From positions 13,410,110 to 13,474,109 of the forward strand of contig NC_133216.1 in the NCBI RefSeq assembly GCF_040436345.1: a stretch of 64,000 nt of DNA, written 5' to 3'. This DNA is from Pagrus major (Eukaryota > Chordata > Actinopteri > Spariformes > Sparidae). The notes beneath the pieces were generated by a model. That model saw only the letters and a list, made by a program, of their open reading frames with translations. It did not search any database and was not told where the DNA came from. Shown one piece after another: positions 52,030 to 62,792 of this stretch. Each line of letters begins with the position of its first letter. The stretch's first letter is position 1. The position numbers and the translations under genes are program-made.

Positions 52030-52436
52030 TTAAAGTATCTGATATCAAATGCACTTAAGTATCAAAAGTAAAAGTGAATTATACATATATGAAGATGTAT
52101 GTATATACTTTATGCTATGGGTCAACTGACTATTGACCTGGCCGCTTATCGGAGCTGATATTCATCATTTATTTTGATTATCAGAATCTGTGTTTCAAAT
52201 TGCAGACCATTTTAAAATACGCTGTTTTGCAGCATGATATCTAGAAAGTATGTAGTAACTACATTTATCAAATAACTGTAGTGGAGTAAAAAGTACAACG
52301 TTTGCCTCCAAAATGTAGCCGAGTGGACGTATAAAGTTGCAGAAAATGGAAATACTCAAGTGAAGAACAAGTGCATCAAAATTATACTCAAGTACAGTGT
52401 TTCAGTAAATGTACTTTATTACATTCAATCACTGTT
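52030..52436 (+). repeat. interspersed repeat family A, long copy
   Basis: Contains CTTAAGTATCAAAAGTAAAA on the left and GTAGTGGAGTAAAAAGTACA...GTTGCAGAAAATGGAAATAC...CATTCAATCACTGTTTCTG on the right. It is the longest of the four copies in the window and lies about 0.6 kb downstream of p2ry12. Confidence 0.7.
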
Positions 52437-54139
52437 TCTGATGAAGAGGAAAGTCCTGGAGGACAGTAAACGGGGGATTTCCAAGTGACTGCCTCGTTTT
52501 ACAGAAATTCATGGAGTAAAGATGCAGCGACAGCGTCACTGTTTGTTGGTCTTGCGGTTTGTGCCACATCATGTGATACAACAACACATTTCACACATTA
52601 AAGCCTGCGTGGCTCTTTCAGCCACAACGTATGATTCATAGTCACTTACAGTACCTACTTCTCACTGGGAATGTACTAAGATAAAAAAAAAAAAAAAACT
52701 TTATGAGCTGTAATTTCTGGTATCATCTGTCACATTTTAAGAAGTAACCATTAAAAATGTCTTTGGGAAATGAACTCTAAATCTTGAAACTCAATATTAT
52801 AAAGACAAATAATAATGTTTATCTCAATATAATAATCAACGTGACTGAAGGGGATTTATTTCTTGCTATCGTCAAGTTTATCAATCAACTGTTGTAGTAA
52901 ATATGTGAATTTAAGCATCTTTCCACGGTGAAAACAAGAGACACATGTCATACATTTTGAGAAAAACTAGCCACCAGTAGAAATGATGCAACAGGGAATT
53001 GATGATCAATGACGGACAGATGAAATCAGCTTGTCCCGAAAACACACAGCCTTCCACAATCTGTGTTATTTGAATCCTTTTCCCCCCCCGCAGCAGCTGC
53101 AGCACTCTTCATGGATTTGCATCTCTCTGGTTCAATAGGCCCGACACACTTTGCTAATACATCTGGTGGAGTTGTTAATTCCTCAGGCCAAGCACTGTGG
53201 AGGTAGGGAGACAGCCACTGTTGGTGAGTGACCGAATATTATGTTTGTTTCGTAACGTTTTTTGGGGAAAAAGATTAGATTGAGAGGTGGTGGAAGGAAT
53301 CCAAACTACATATTGATTAGACATTTAGAGTGAAATGACTTGAGGACATTTGCTTTGCTTAAATATGGTTTAGTCACCTGTGTCTTTCTGTGGAGGATGA
53401 GAAATACCTTAAAACTGAGCAATGTTGTAATTTCATGATATTAGAGGAAAATATAACACAGTCTTATAAGATTTTATTGGTCAAAGATAAAATCGTGTTG
53501 CTGGGAAGCTTTAATTCTTGATTAATTCTTGTTTCTTGGTCATAAAAATCGAACCATCACTTGTTTTTTCTTCTGCTGCCGTAGTTATTACTGTCATTCT
53601 TCATTCATTGTAACTACACCAGTGAATACTGAATGCATAAAATGCACTGATGAAGTGAATCAGATGAAACTTTTACACTTATCAAATCCAAACCAATAAG
53701 AAAGGAGGCAAAGAAGATAAAAGATTTGAAACACTGTGCAAAAAAGACTGTAGCTTTAATAACAGTCCCTGAACGTTGTGTATTCATCATGTGTCTATGT
53801 GACAAAAAATAAATAAATATATAAATATAATCCAGTTTGTTTTGAGTGAAAACAAATCCAAATATTACATAATTTCCGTCATATATGTGTCAAAAGTGGA
53901 AGTGTCAGTTTCCACATCCAGGATGCATTCAAATGCTCTGGTGGTGCATTCAAAACCAAATCCTTGTAACAAAAAAATGTCTTTCAAACTAATGACACAT
54001 GCAAATCATGTTTGACTGCGCAGGCAGGAAACATTTAAAGCAGTCCTGGACCTCAGCTCACCCCAGTCATTTACTCTAAAACCCCTGTGCACTAAAGCTT
54101 GATGTTATTTTATCACATCAGTAAGTGATCCTCCAGCAC
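52437..54139. other. intergenic between p2ry12 and first p2ry13-like gene
   Basis: Poly-A tract at about 52682-52698 and otherwise AT-rich DNA. No gene seen. Confidence 0.4.
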
Positions 54140-54300
54140 TTAAAGGATAAGTTCACCCAAAAATGAAAATTCAGTCATTACCCGCTCAATCGAATGGTGA
54201 AGGAAAGTCGGGGGAATTTGCATAGAAAACATTCCTGGAGCTTCACGGCAAAACAGCGTTGCAGCATTCTGCTTAACAACTGAAGTAGATGGGGACTTGT
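54140..54300 (+). repeat. interspersed repeat family B copy
   Basis: Begins TTAAAGGATAAGTTCACCCA and continues AAAATGAAAATTCAGTCATT, a phrase repeated thousands of times in teleost genomes. It lies about 160 bases upstream of the p2ry13-like coding exon. Confidence 0.75.
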
Positions 54301-54461
54301 TTTAAATCAAAGTAATTGATAATCACATCTGCTCATTTTACTTCAAAATTAGTTGAAACATAATAAGAAATAAGAATCAAAAGCAGCAGATATGGGTGGT
54401 CTACCGGGCTATAAACTCAGTTTTTCCTCTGATGTCTGTATGTGTTTTCTTTCCAGATATC

Positions 54462-55454
54462 ATGATGGGGTTCAACACCACAGCGCTCATCCCCTCTACC
54501 TGTGCTTCTTTAGACGCTGTGACCGCAAAGTTGTCTGTCGTGTACCTTTACTTCTTCTTGTTCCCCTTTGCGTTACTGCTCAACGGGCTAGCGGCGTGGG
54601 TGTCCCTGCACCTCCGCTCCACCTCCACCTTCATAGTGTATCTCAAAAACCTGGTGGCTGCTGACCTGCTTCTGACGCTGACGCTCCCGCCGAGGGCAGC
54701 TAGCATGCTTCCCAAAGCGGCGACGTGGTTGGGCTTGAAGGCGTTCGACTGCCGTTTCTCGAGTACGATTTTCTACACCTGTTTGTACACGAGCATCACT
54801 TTAATGGGTCTCATCAGCCTCGACCGCTTCTTCAAAATTGTTCGACCGTGCGGGAAGTTGTTAGGACAAAATGTGGTCTTCAGTCTCGTGATGTCCGCCT
54901 TGGTTTGGGTGGTGTTATTTGGCGGGACACTTATTCCAACTATCATTCTGACAGATCAGCTTCCCGTCAATGTAACAGAAGACTTCTGTATGTCAATGAA
55001 AAGTCCAGCAGGTGTGACTCTTCACAAGTACGTGGTCGTGTGTATGGAGGCCCTCTTCTGGCTTGTCAGCATCCTGATCGTGTTCTGCTACATCTGCATC
55101 ACCATGAAAGTCCTGCAGTCCTTCAGAAACTCCGGGAGCAACAACAGCCGAGGAAAGAAGAAGACCAAGCTCCGAGTCTTCCTCATCCTTCTTGTGTTTT
55201 TCTTGTGTTTTGGGCCTCTTCACATCATGCGTATTCCATACACACTGAATGAAGTCTTTGACATCGACGCCTGCGATGAAGCGTGGGTGATAACGGTCCA
55301 CGAGTTCGTCCTGTGGCTCTCGACCACTAACGCCTGCCTGGACCCTTTTCTCTACATCTGCCTGTGCAGGGAGTACAGAGACAAACTGGTTGACATGATG
55401 AAAGCTAGAGGGATCTGTGTCAGGTTGTATTCAGATGAAAGAGATGAGAAATAA
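54462..55454 (+). CDS. P2Y purinoceptor 13-like, first tandem copy
   Basis: One open exon of 330 codons; acceptor TTTCCAG ends at 54456, so a 5' exon is likely. The start reads MMGFNTT, like MQGFNRSE in human P2RY13, which also has an upstream exon. Seven TM segments are visible. FDCRFSSTIFY..LY and GLISLDRFFKIVRP match the P2RY13 text CRFSSVIFY and DRFLKIIRP. The TM6 HIMRIPYT motif keeps His and Arg. The TM7 motif is HEFVLWLSTTNACLDP: His280 stands where P2Y12/13/14 receptors have Lys (KE motif). N-terminal and ECL3 Cys are present. Intracellular loop 3 FRNSGSNN is shared with the copy at 59296, so the two are recent-looking paralogues. It is probably a nucleotide receptor, with ligand preference open. 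GPR87 and P2RY14 fit less well. Confidence 0.8.
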   Translation: MMGFNTTALIPSTCASLDAVTAKLSVVYLYFFLFPFALLLNGLAAWVSLHLRSTSTFIVYLKNLVAADLLLTLTLPPRAASMLPKAATWLGLKAFDCRFSSTIFYTCLYTSITLMGLISLDRFFKIVRPCGKLLGQNVVFSLVMSALVWVVLFGGTLIPTIILTDQLPVNVTEDFCMSMKSPAGVTLHKYVVVCMEALFWLVSILIVFCYICITMKVLQSFRNSGSNNSRGKKKTKLRVFLILLVFFLCFGPLHIMRIPYTLNEVFDIDACDEAWVITVHEFVLWLSTTNACLDPFLYICLCREYRDKLVDMMKARGICVRLYSDERDEK

Positions 55455-55509
55455 GATGTCATCAGTCACTAATTAGGCTGTGCTTTTATATTGTTGGATG
55501 ACAAACATG

Positions 55510-55515
55510 AATAAA
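55510..55515 (+). terminator. probable polyadenylation signal of the first p2ry13-like gene
   Basis: AATAAA 55 bases after the stop codon, giving a very short 3' UTR if used. Confidence 0.45.
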
Positions 55516-56039
55516 GTAGGGAGCAGGAGAGCTTTACAGTAACTCTGGAGCTTTACATTTTATATCGTACTGCCCTCTGGTGACCAAATGAAGATGAGCA
55601 TCTATTGAGACTAAGGAGAAAAAAGGTAGAAACATGATAAATAAACAACATATTATAGATTAGCCAATTTAATTCACAGATACACACAATAACACAGAAA
55701 TTCTATGTAAAAATCTCAGGGATGTGTCTTAATACTACATAGATATACAGTATACATACATTTATGTATATGTTTATGTAAGTACATTCTTTCAAGTTTT
55801 CATAACTCAACACCATGTTTTTATCCCATGTTATTGTGAGACTTATATATTTGTATGTACTTGTATATCCATAAATCTAATGTTGAAGTCGTCTTTTGTT
55901 CCGTCTCTTGTGTGATGAGTTCACCGCAGATACCATTTACCAACAGTCTGAGTAGTAATGTAACTCAGTCTTGTTTCCCCATGGGATTTTAAGGGGTAAA
56001 TGTGATGGAAAGTATAAAAGTTTTTTGGGTGAATTAATA
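55516..56039. other. intergenic, no gene seen
   Basis: AT-rich DNA with TATA-rich stretches (55740-55790). No gene. Confidence 0.4.
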
Positions 56040-56218
56040 GACAGTGTTGTAAAAAGTGCACAAAGTCATGCTACAGATATCGTGTTAAAACATCACTTTG
56101 TTAAAAGTGAAAGTCACCTGTATAAAGGGAAATACTCGCGTAAAGTACAAGTACCTGAAAATGGTACTTAAGTTCAGTACCTGAGTAAATGTATTTAGTG
56201 TCATTCCATCACTGTTTA
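56040..56218 (+). repeat. interspersed repeat family A copy
   Basis: Runs from ACAGTGTTGTAAAAAGTGCA to TTTAGTGTCATTCCATCACT with GGGAAATACTCGCGTAAAGT in the middle. Lies about 0.6 kb downstream of the first p2ry13-like gene. Confidence 0.75.
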
Positions 56219-58235
56219 TAGATCATCTTCTTCATCATTATTCCTTATATTGCCTGCAACATTACTGGACTTCATATTTCTCTTCAAGGAGACAAAATAA
56301 AGGTTAAAAGATAATTTATTAGTAATTTTACAACACCAAAACTTAGTTGAGGTCCCGTTATGCTACATAAGAGAAAAGAATAAAAAACAACTTATGAGGG
56401 CGGAGGGTGGATTGAGGAATCTCAGAGCATGAGGAGAGAAGCTGGTGGTACGACACGGATACTTCTGTATAAGTGCATCCTACAAAGTGTGGGCCTCTTA
56501 AATTAATGGTTACGTTAATGTTGCCACAACAATTCTCATAAATCCTGCATCCGTATTTAATAACTCTGCTGATAAAAAGCACTGCTCAGTTGGCAAAATT
56601 AATTTCCTAATTTATTATCTCTGAGTAATAAACTCCGAGGCAAGCGGTGAAATAAAACACGTCACCACAATACACACCGCTTGTGCAACAGTAGTTTTGG
56701 TCACTAACAGACACTAAAACATTATCAAAGATTTCTAATGGGTCTGACTGAAGTGGAACTGAAATCCAACCATTTTCTTGAGCTGTTGCACTTCATGTGT
56801 TTAAATGAGCTCCATCAAAGCCTGTAAGTGCTTTTAATGAGGCTTTAATCACTGAGGCCACCTTTTGGTCACATGATGTCACTGCATCAATTGCTGCAGA
56901 ACCAGCTTTTCAATTCTTGCAGTAACTGGTGCATAAAAAAAAAATTAAAAAATAAGAAGAATTTGCCTAAAACAGTGACTTTAGGTATTTTCAATTACAT
57001 GTTAATTGTTTAATTCTATTACATGAGTTCAGTGTAAAAGGTCATATTTAGTGTGTACAACTTAAATAACAGGAGCTAGAATAACAATTTTAACAATTTG
57101 AAATGAATTACTTTGATGTTTTAACATTATGTTTATTAAGTCTCCTTTAAATCTATTTAATTAGACTCAGTTGATTCATATATTCACATTGACTCAACAT
57201 CACAGAAACACTTTGCATTAACTGTGACCCTTCACATTGAACTTAAGTAATATGTAATTGAAATACTTAAAGTCACCCTTTATAGTCATTTTTCAGAGTG
57301 TGCAGTCAATCAATCAGTCTTTTAATCAATTAGCCAATCAAGAAACAGAGTTACCCAAGTTATTAGGAGAAAACAAACACATGAAGAGCACTGAAAGAGA
57401 GAAAATACAAAAAAATAGCCCGTCCGTTCAGCGTTTCTAAATCAAAGATTCATCAGTTGCTGCTACAGTGTTTCTTAAAGGAAAATGTACTTTCCGCTGC
57501 CAGTAACAACCAACACAACCATGGTGAGCAGGGAAACAAATGATGTGTATTTAGCCTTCCAAATGATACTCAGAGCTAAGGGTACATCCATATGGGGAAC
57601 ATTTGTTAAGCTAATGACTTAGTGGAAATAACATCACACATGCAGGGCTGTCGTGTCTTAAAACAACCTAAATGCTTACTTTATCAGCTCCATCTCAAAG
57701 TTGAGGCAGGAGAGTCGTGTGCAGACTGAAGGAAGTTTAAGAAAGCACGATCCAATTCCTCCCTCATCCTGTCTGTGTTTAGACTGTGGGCTGGCTGTAT
57801 GACATCTGTTCTTGCTTTTGGCTAAAGACCACTGAGCTTTTCCTATTTTTGCATACCTCCTGATAAATTGCCTGTTTGATCACAGCTCATATGTTGATTT
57901 GTTTGCTAGGTAAATTAACAGTGTTTCTTAAGCTCCTACTGCATCAGATCAGTGCATTGTCACACATGTCTTCACGCAGCTCTGTGACTGAGACGAGACA
58001 ATCGAGCCATCAAATGTAAGTTATTATCAAAATGTGTTTTTATTTAGGCTACATCTGCATCACGAGTTTGTGATATTGTAGTTAAAATGCTCACAAAAAA
58101 AGCACAGTGACAAAACAATTGGATTATTGTGGAAGGTCTTAATGAGTTTATATTTATTAATATTACATTCAGGAAGCTATAGAGTCACTACTGTTTGAAC
58201 AGCTAGGAAATACTGCTAAGAAATGGCTTTAATTT
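56219..58235. other. intergenic, no gene seen
   Basis: At about 56400-56460 a fragment resembles 44908-44960 (GAGGAGAGAAGCTG). The rest is AT-rich and without recognisable features. Confidence 0.4.
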
Positions 58236-58312
58236 GATTTAATACTGATGCCTCTATATGTGCTGCACACTGTAAGTGAACGGCACCATCAGCAAGAAGA
58301 TGAGCTGTTTCT
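58236..58312 (+). repeat. segment shared with 44743-44820
   Basis: GATTTAATACTGATGCCTCT followed by CACCATCAGCAAGAAGA and CTGTTTCT match the segment upstream of p2ry12. It lies about 1 kb before the second p2ry13-like gene. Confidence 0.5.
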
Positions 58313-59287
58313 GTAAATTTATTGTCACTGAGCTGGATAAGTCATCAAATTAAAATGATTTTTTATGGCAGCATGATTAAATTATTATTAATCAGAGGGG
58401 AAAAATCTTCATTGATTGATTTTCATGCCTGAACAAACTAAGTAAGCAAACTCTCTTTGTTTTCATGAACTTAAAGGACAACACAGTTTCATACTGTTTT
58501 ACTTTGTTTATATTTGGCGGACCCTGCCACCTTTCTAGCTCCAAACAGTGTTCTGGGGACCTTATTTTCCTCTGAGTTTGTTTATTCAGCTATGGAAAAG
58601 ATAAATATTTCTGAATTTGTTTTATTATCTCAGCAATATTGTTGATATTACTTTTCCGAATTCCTGAATTTCTTTTCCAAAACTAAATAGTGCAGCTTTA
58701 ACTTTAAATTTGTATTCAAAAGTATTTAAACTTTCTTTTTTTTCCTTTTGTACGGGGTTCATTTGTAGCAACAGATAAATGTTGTTCTTAAAATAGATAA
58801 ACCAACACCAGTTAGATAAATATTCCCTGGAGTGCACAATAAAAATAAAAGATTTGGGAAAATCAAATATCTTACTTAATATCCCGACATCAGTTTGTAT
58901 CATGATCATTTTTTTTGCAACCCATACATCACTGAATAGAAGTGTCGGAAAGCTGCATGCATATATAATAGAAAAGATTATAATAAAAAGATTGTTTCAA
59001 AACAAATGTATTTATACTGCTATGTGGTAAACCACACAAACAGCACACTGCTCCCTTTGCTTTGCTCAGCCTGCCACCCTGACTGGGATAAGTGACGGAC
59101 GGTGGATGAACGTGAGGATCTTCTCTTTGACACGAACCAGCACAGTGAGTGGAGTCAAAATATTTGCTATTGATTATTATCAACTGTCCAAATAATACTG
59201 CATTTATTCAGAGGGAGAATCTGATTTATTCCTTGCCTACATAAAAGCTGATGCTTCTTGAAAAGTTGATTTTCTGTGTTTCCTCAG
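58313..59287 (+). other. 5' flank of the second p2ry13-like gene
   Basis: No coding exon. A donor-like CA|GTGAGT at about 59143 and the acceptor at 59287 could bound a 143-bp intron after a short non-coding exon. Confidence 0.3.
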
Positions 59288-59295
59288 GTGCAGTG

Positions 59296-60297
59296 ATGTC
59301 ATCCAACCAAACATCTCAAAATGACTCGGGGTGCCCCAGCTTCGTTTACAACCCATACGCCGTCCCAGTTCTCTACTTTCTGATGTTCCCCGTCGCTCTG
59401 TTGCTGAACGGTGTGGCAGCCTGGGTTTCGCTGCACCTCAAGTCCACTTCCACCTTCGTGGTGTACCTGAAACATCTGGTAGCCGCTGACATTATCATGA
59501 CCTTGACCCTCCCAGTCAAAGGCGCAGGTAACTTGGAGAACGTATCAAAAACAATTTACATCATTTCCTGTTATGTCAGTCCCATTTTCTACAGCACACT
59601 GTACACATGTATCACTCTGCTGGGTGTGATCAGTCTGGACCGCTTCTTCAAGATCACGACACCCCAGAGCAAGCTGTTTGGTAATCTGACCTTCGGCAAA
59701 GTGGTGTCATGCTCAGTCTGGGTGATACACTTTGGAAGCGGGGCAATACCAAATATCATCTTAAGTAACAGATCAGTAGCCAATCTGACAACGATCACCA
59801 CATGTATGAACCTGAAAGGACCGGCTGGACTCGACTTCCACGAGAGCGTAGTGATTTACCTGAATGTGTTCTTCTGGCTTGTCAGTCTGGTCGTTGCGGT
59901 TTGCTATATTTGCATTACACACAAGGTGATCCAGTCTTTTAGAAACTCCGGCAGCAATAACAACCAGGGAAAGCAGAAGATCAAACTGCGTGTTTTTCTC
60001 ATTGTCATTGTGTTCTTTGTGTCATTTGGACCGTATCACATAGTCAGGATCCCGTACACCTTTCAACAAGTTGCCCTTTCATCCCATAACAGCTGCTTCT
60101 ACATAACAGGCAGGCTGGCCAAGGAAGTCAGCCTCTGGTTCGCTGCCACAAACATCTGTATGAACCCACTTCTGTACGTCTTTCTGTGCAGGGAGTTCAA
60201 GGAGAAACTGACGTCTATGACGCAAAACGGGCCCGTGTCATTCTTAGCAGCCTCAGCAGAGAAAGCAGAAGTGGCTTCAACACAGAGCAGAGTCTGA
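59296..60297 (+). CDS. P2Y purinoceptor 13-like, second tandem copy
   Basis: One open exon of 333 codons. The frame is open from 59251, but the acceptor TTTCCTCAG ends at 59287, so the ATG at 59296 (MSSNQTS) is preferred. Seven TM segments are visible. LWFAATNICMNPLLYVFLC and REFKEKL match human P2RY13 LFLAATNICMDPLIYIFLC and KKFTEKL closely. The TM6 motif HIVRIPYT and TM7 Lys276 of the KE motif are present, so the nucleotide-binding set looks whole. TM7 has NPLLY where most of this group has DPxxY. DRY reads DRF, as in P2RY13. It shares FRNSGSNN and the flanking loop with the copy at 54462. It is expected to be a Gi-coupled ADP-type receptor. Of the two copies it is the better candidate for the p2ry13 function. 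Confidence 0.82.
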   Translation: MSSNQTSQNDSGCPSFVYNPYAVPVLYFLMFPVALLLNGVAAWVSLHLKSTSTFVVYLKHLVAADIIMTLTLPVKGAGNLENVSKTIYIISCYVSPIFYSTLYTCITLLGVISLDRFFKITTPQSKLFGNLTFGKVVSCSVWVIHFGSGAIPNIILSNRSVANLTTITTCMNLKGPAGLDFHESVVIYLNVFFWLVSLVVAVCYICITHKVIQSFRNSGSNNNQGKQKIKLRVFLIVIVFFVSFGPYHIVRIPYTFQQVALSSHNSCFYITGRLAKEVSLWFAATNICMNPLLYVFLCREFKEKLTSMTQNGPVSFLAASAEKAEVASTQSRV

Positions 60298-60337
60298 CAC
60301 AGGTGAAGAACATCAGGCAGTTGAATGTCACTAAGTA

Positions 60338-60481
60338 CATTTACTGAAGTGCTGCACTCCCGAGGTATTCGTACTTTAATTTAAGTAATTTTTTAATTAA
60401 GAGTATTTCCATTACGTAACTTCATATTTCTACTCCACTAAATCTCAGAGACAAATATGGTACTTTTTACACCGAAACATT
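60338..60481 (-). repeat. interspersed repeat family A copy, inverted
   Basis: The complement reads GTGGAGTAGAAATATGAAGT, then TAATGGAAATACTC and CAGTAAATGTACTTAGTGAC, matching the other copies in the window. It begins only 40 bases after the stop codon, so it may supply 3' UTR. Confidence 0.7.
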
Positions 60482-60489
60482 GTTTTGAA

Positions 60490-60838
60490 AGTAGCCATGT
60501 TTCCACAAAATGTTGCAAAAGTTTGCAAAAAAAATACATGCGAATCTTGTGCGTTTCCATAAACTATTTTGAGCAAATGAACTAGGCTACGTAAAGCGTA
60601 TTTTTGTCAGAGGATGACGCGGTGTGGGCTACGTGGCTACGTCGCGCGTGGATGTGGAAATAAACAGAGGCTAGAGGTAAACAAAACAGGAGACAAAATG
60701 GAGAGAGGTCTTCAGGAATTACTTTCGATAGGGCGAGCATACTAACTTTTTTTGCAAATTAGAGGATGATTTTTTCGAATTTTGCTGTTTCCGTAAAATG
60801 TGATATTCTTCAAAATGCTTTAAGGAAACACGGCTAAT
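60490..60838. mobile_element. MITE, about 350 bp, with terminal inverted repeats
   Basis: The left end AGTAGCCATGTTTCCA and the right end GGAAACACGGCTAATT are inverted copies of each other with one or two mismatches. Inner parts (TTTGCAAAAAAAATACATGC and TTTTTTTGCAAATTAGAGG) also pair partly. No coding sequence. Confidence 0.65.
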
Positions 60839-62273
60839 TACAGTTTATCATTCCCTTCCTGTCCAGCGAAAACCATGGCTATCCAAATGTGGCGACTTTA
60901 ATGTGAATTTTTCCTTTAGAGTTCCTTTAGAGATAAGAAACGTGCACACTTTTTATGCTAAAAACCCCTTGGAGTGGTGTCAGGCTCAGTCTGGGTTAAC
61001 AAGTAGACTTTTCAGAGAAACATGGTTCACACAGGAAGGGACAGGTAACACTGTATATTAACTGCCATTAATAAAAGGTACATTTACAGTTAATTATACT
61101 TTAGTTAATAGTTATTTCACTGTTAACAAACAATTAAAAGCATTAAAAACTATTGAGCAATTTTTTAACAAGAGTTGTTTGTTCATCTGTACGCATTATT
61201 TGGATGGCCGTTATAAAGTTGCAACTGAAGTTTAAGAACATTTACAACTGCTTAATGTATGGTTTATAGCACAGGAATGTTGGACCGGTTGTTCTTCATA
61301 TTCTGTTGATAATTTTAGTCAACGTTTCAACTAAAAGTCTTACATATTGCACCTGTAAGTAATGTGTTGCATGTACAGCTTTTATTCATAGTGGAGTATT
61401 TTTTTACCCCAGGAAAGGATCTTTATACTTCTGAAAATGTTATGTTATGACTGAGCTCTTATGTCACTGTAGGTTTTGTAGATTAAATGTCAGATTATTT
61501 TTTCATGTATATATTAAGATTTTGCTGCTCGCTGCATTTAATTTCTTAAGCCTGTGTTAGTTGTAGTTGTAAGTTGTGCTGCGCTGTTTGGTGTCTTGTC
61601 AAAGCGCCGCTCTAAATAGCTTGAGAACCATTAACAGGAAACACAATAAGGATGGACGAGATAAACAGTAAGAAGCCGGTGATATAATGCTGTTTTATGT
61701 GTCAACAAAACACAGTTTTAAAGTAGCTCTGGAAGTTGAAACTCAGAGGCAAATAAAGACCGTGAATGAAGCTGCCATGCAAAGCAAGTTCAGTTGAAGC
61801 TTGTTAACATTTGCACGCTGAAATTGTACAATGCTTGTGGTATCAGTAAAAATGTATCTAAGGGTGCTGCAGATATTTTTGCAATGTGTCAATCAGCCAG
61901 TGTCATCAGTTTGCAGCATGCTAACCAGCACTTAATATAGCAAGTGATGAGTGAAGGATGTGTGCAATGAAGATCACGTTAGTTTCACTGGTGTGTGTCC
62001 TCTGTAAAGATTGTGTTCAGCTGTAAAACAAATGAAACAAATGTGCCGTAATTCCATCAAATGTGGTGATCAATCCAAAAATAAATGCAAAATTGAGGCT
62101 TTATTCTGCTCAGTGTGTAAGTGTGACCTTGAAGGACTTGTGAAGTTTGTGATTCTGCAACAGAAAACCTGACAGCTGGTACATGCGGTGACGAGATGTT
62201 TATCTTTTGGTACAGTGTGATGCGATTGAACCAGGGCTGTTATTTTTTCACAATTGCCATTTTGATTATTGTG
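60839..62273. other. intergenic with a possible repeat fragment
   Basis: GGTAACACTGTATATTAACT at 61043 resembles the end of a common fish repeat that starts GGTAACACTTTATATTAA; the element may reach about 61280. Nothing else recognised. Confidence 0.35.
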
Positions 62274-62792
62274 AAAGGAGACACATTATGCTTTTCCATT
62301 TTTGTTACTTTCCTTCAGTGTTTTATATATATATATATGTTATGGTGCATGTGAAAAATCCACATCAACAGAAGCTCCTCTCTCCCACAGAAAACGCTGC
62401 ACCTGAAACGCTCCTCAGTAGTCCCGCATTTAATTCTGTGACTTAGTGACATCACACTACGTCACCATGTCACATATTTGCATAGTTTATGCCTAGCGGC
62501 TAGTTTGGCGCTTAAGAATTGATTTAGCACAGCTGCTCTGTTGTTGTTAGCTCTGCTGGCTCAGGCGTGTGTGAGCTGACGAATCAGAGGAGACTGGGTA
62601 TTGGGGGGGGGGGGGGGCCTTAAAGAGACAGGAGCTAAAACAGAGCGTTTCAAACAGAGGGGGGATACATAGCTGCAGCACTGGACAGTATGAGAAAAGT
62701 GATGTGTTTTTTGAGCATTAAAGCATGTAAACCTATTCTAGTAGTAACCCAAAATAAAATGAGGAACCTGAAAATGAGCATATGTCTCCTTT
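62274..62792. mobile_element. MITE, about 519 bp
   Basis: Ends are inverted repeats: AAAGGAGACACATTATGC and GAGCATATGTCTCCTTT. The interior carries a TA run (62325-62338) and a G15 tract (62603-62617). The 3' third is also present at 6773-6886. No open frame of note. Confidence 0.75.

Noticed and set aside
54462-60297. Calling the p2ry13-like pair gpr87 and p2ry14
   Set aside because: TM3, TM7 and tail motifs match P2RY13 better in both, and the shared loop 3 suggests a tandem duplicate; a tree would settle it.
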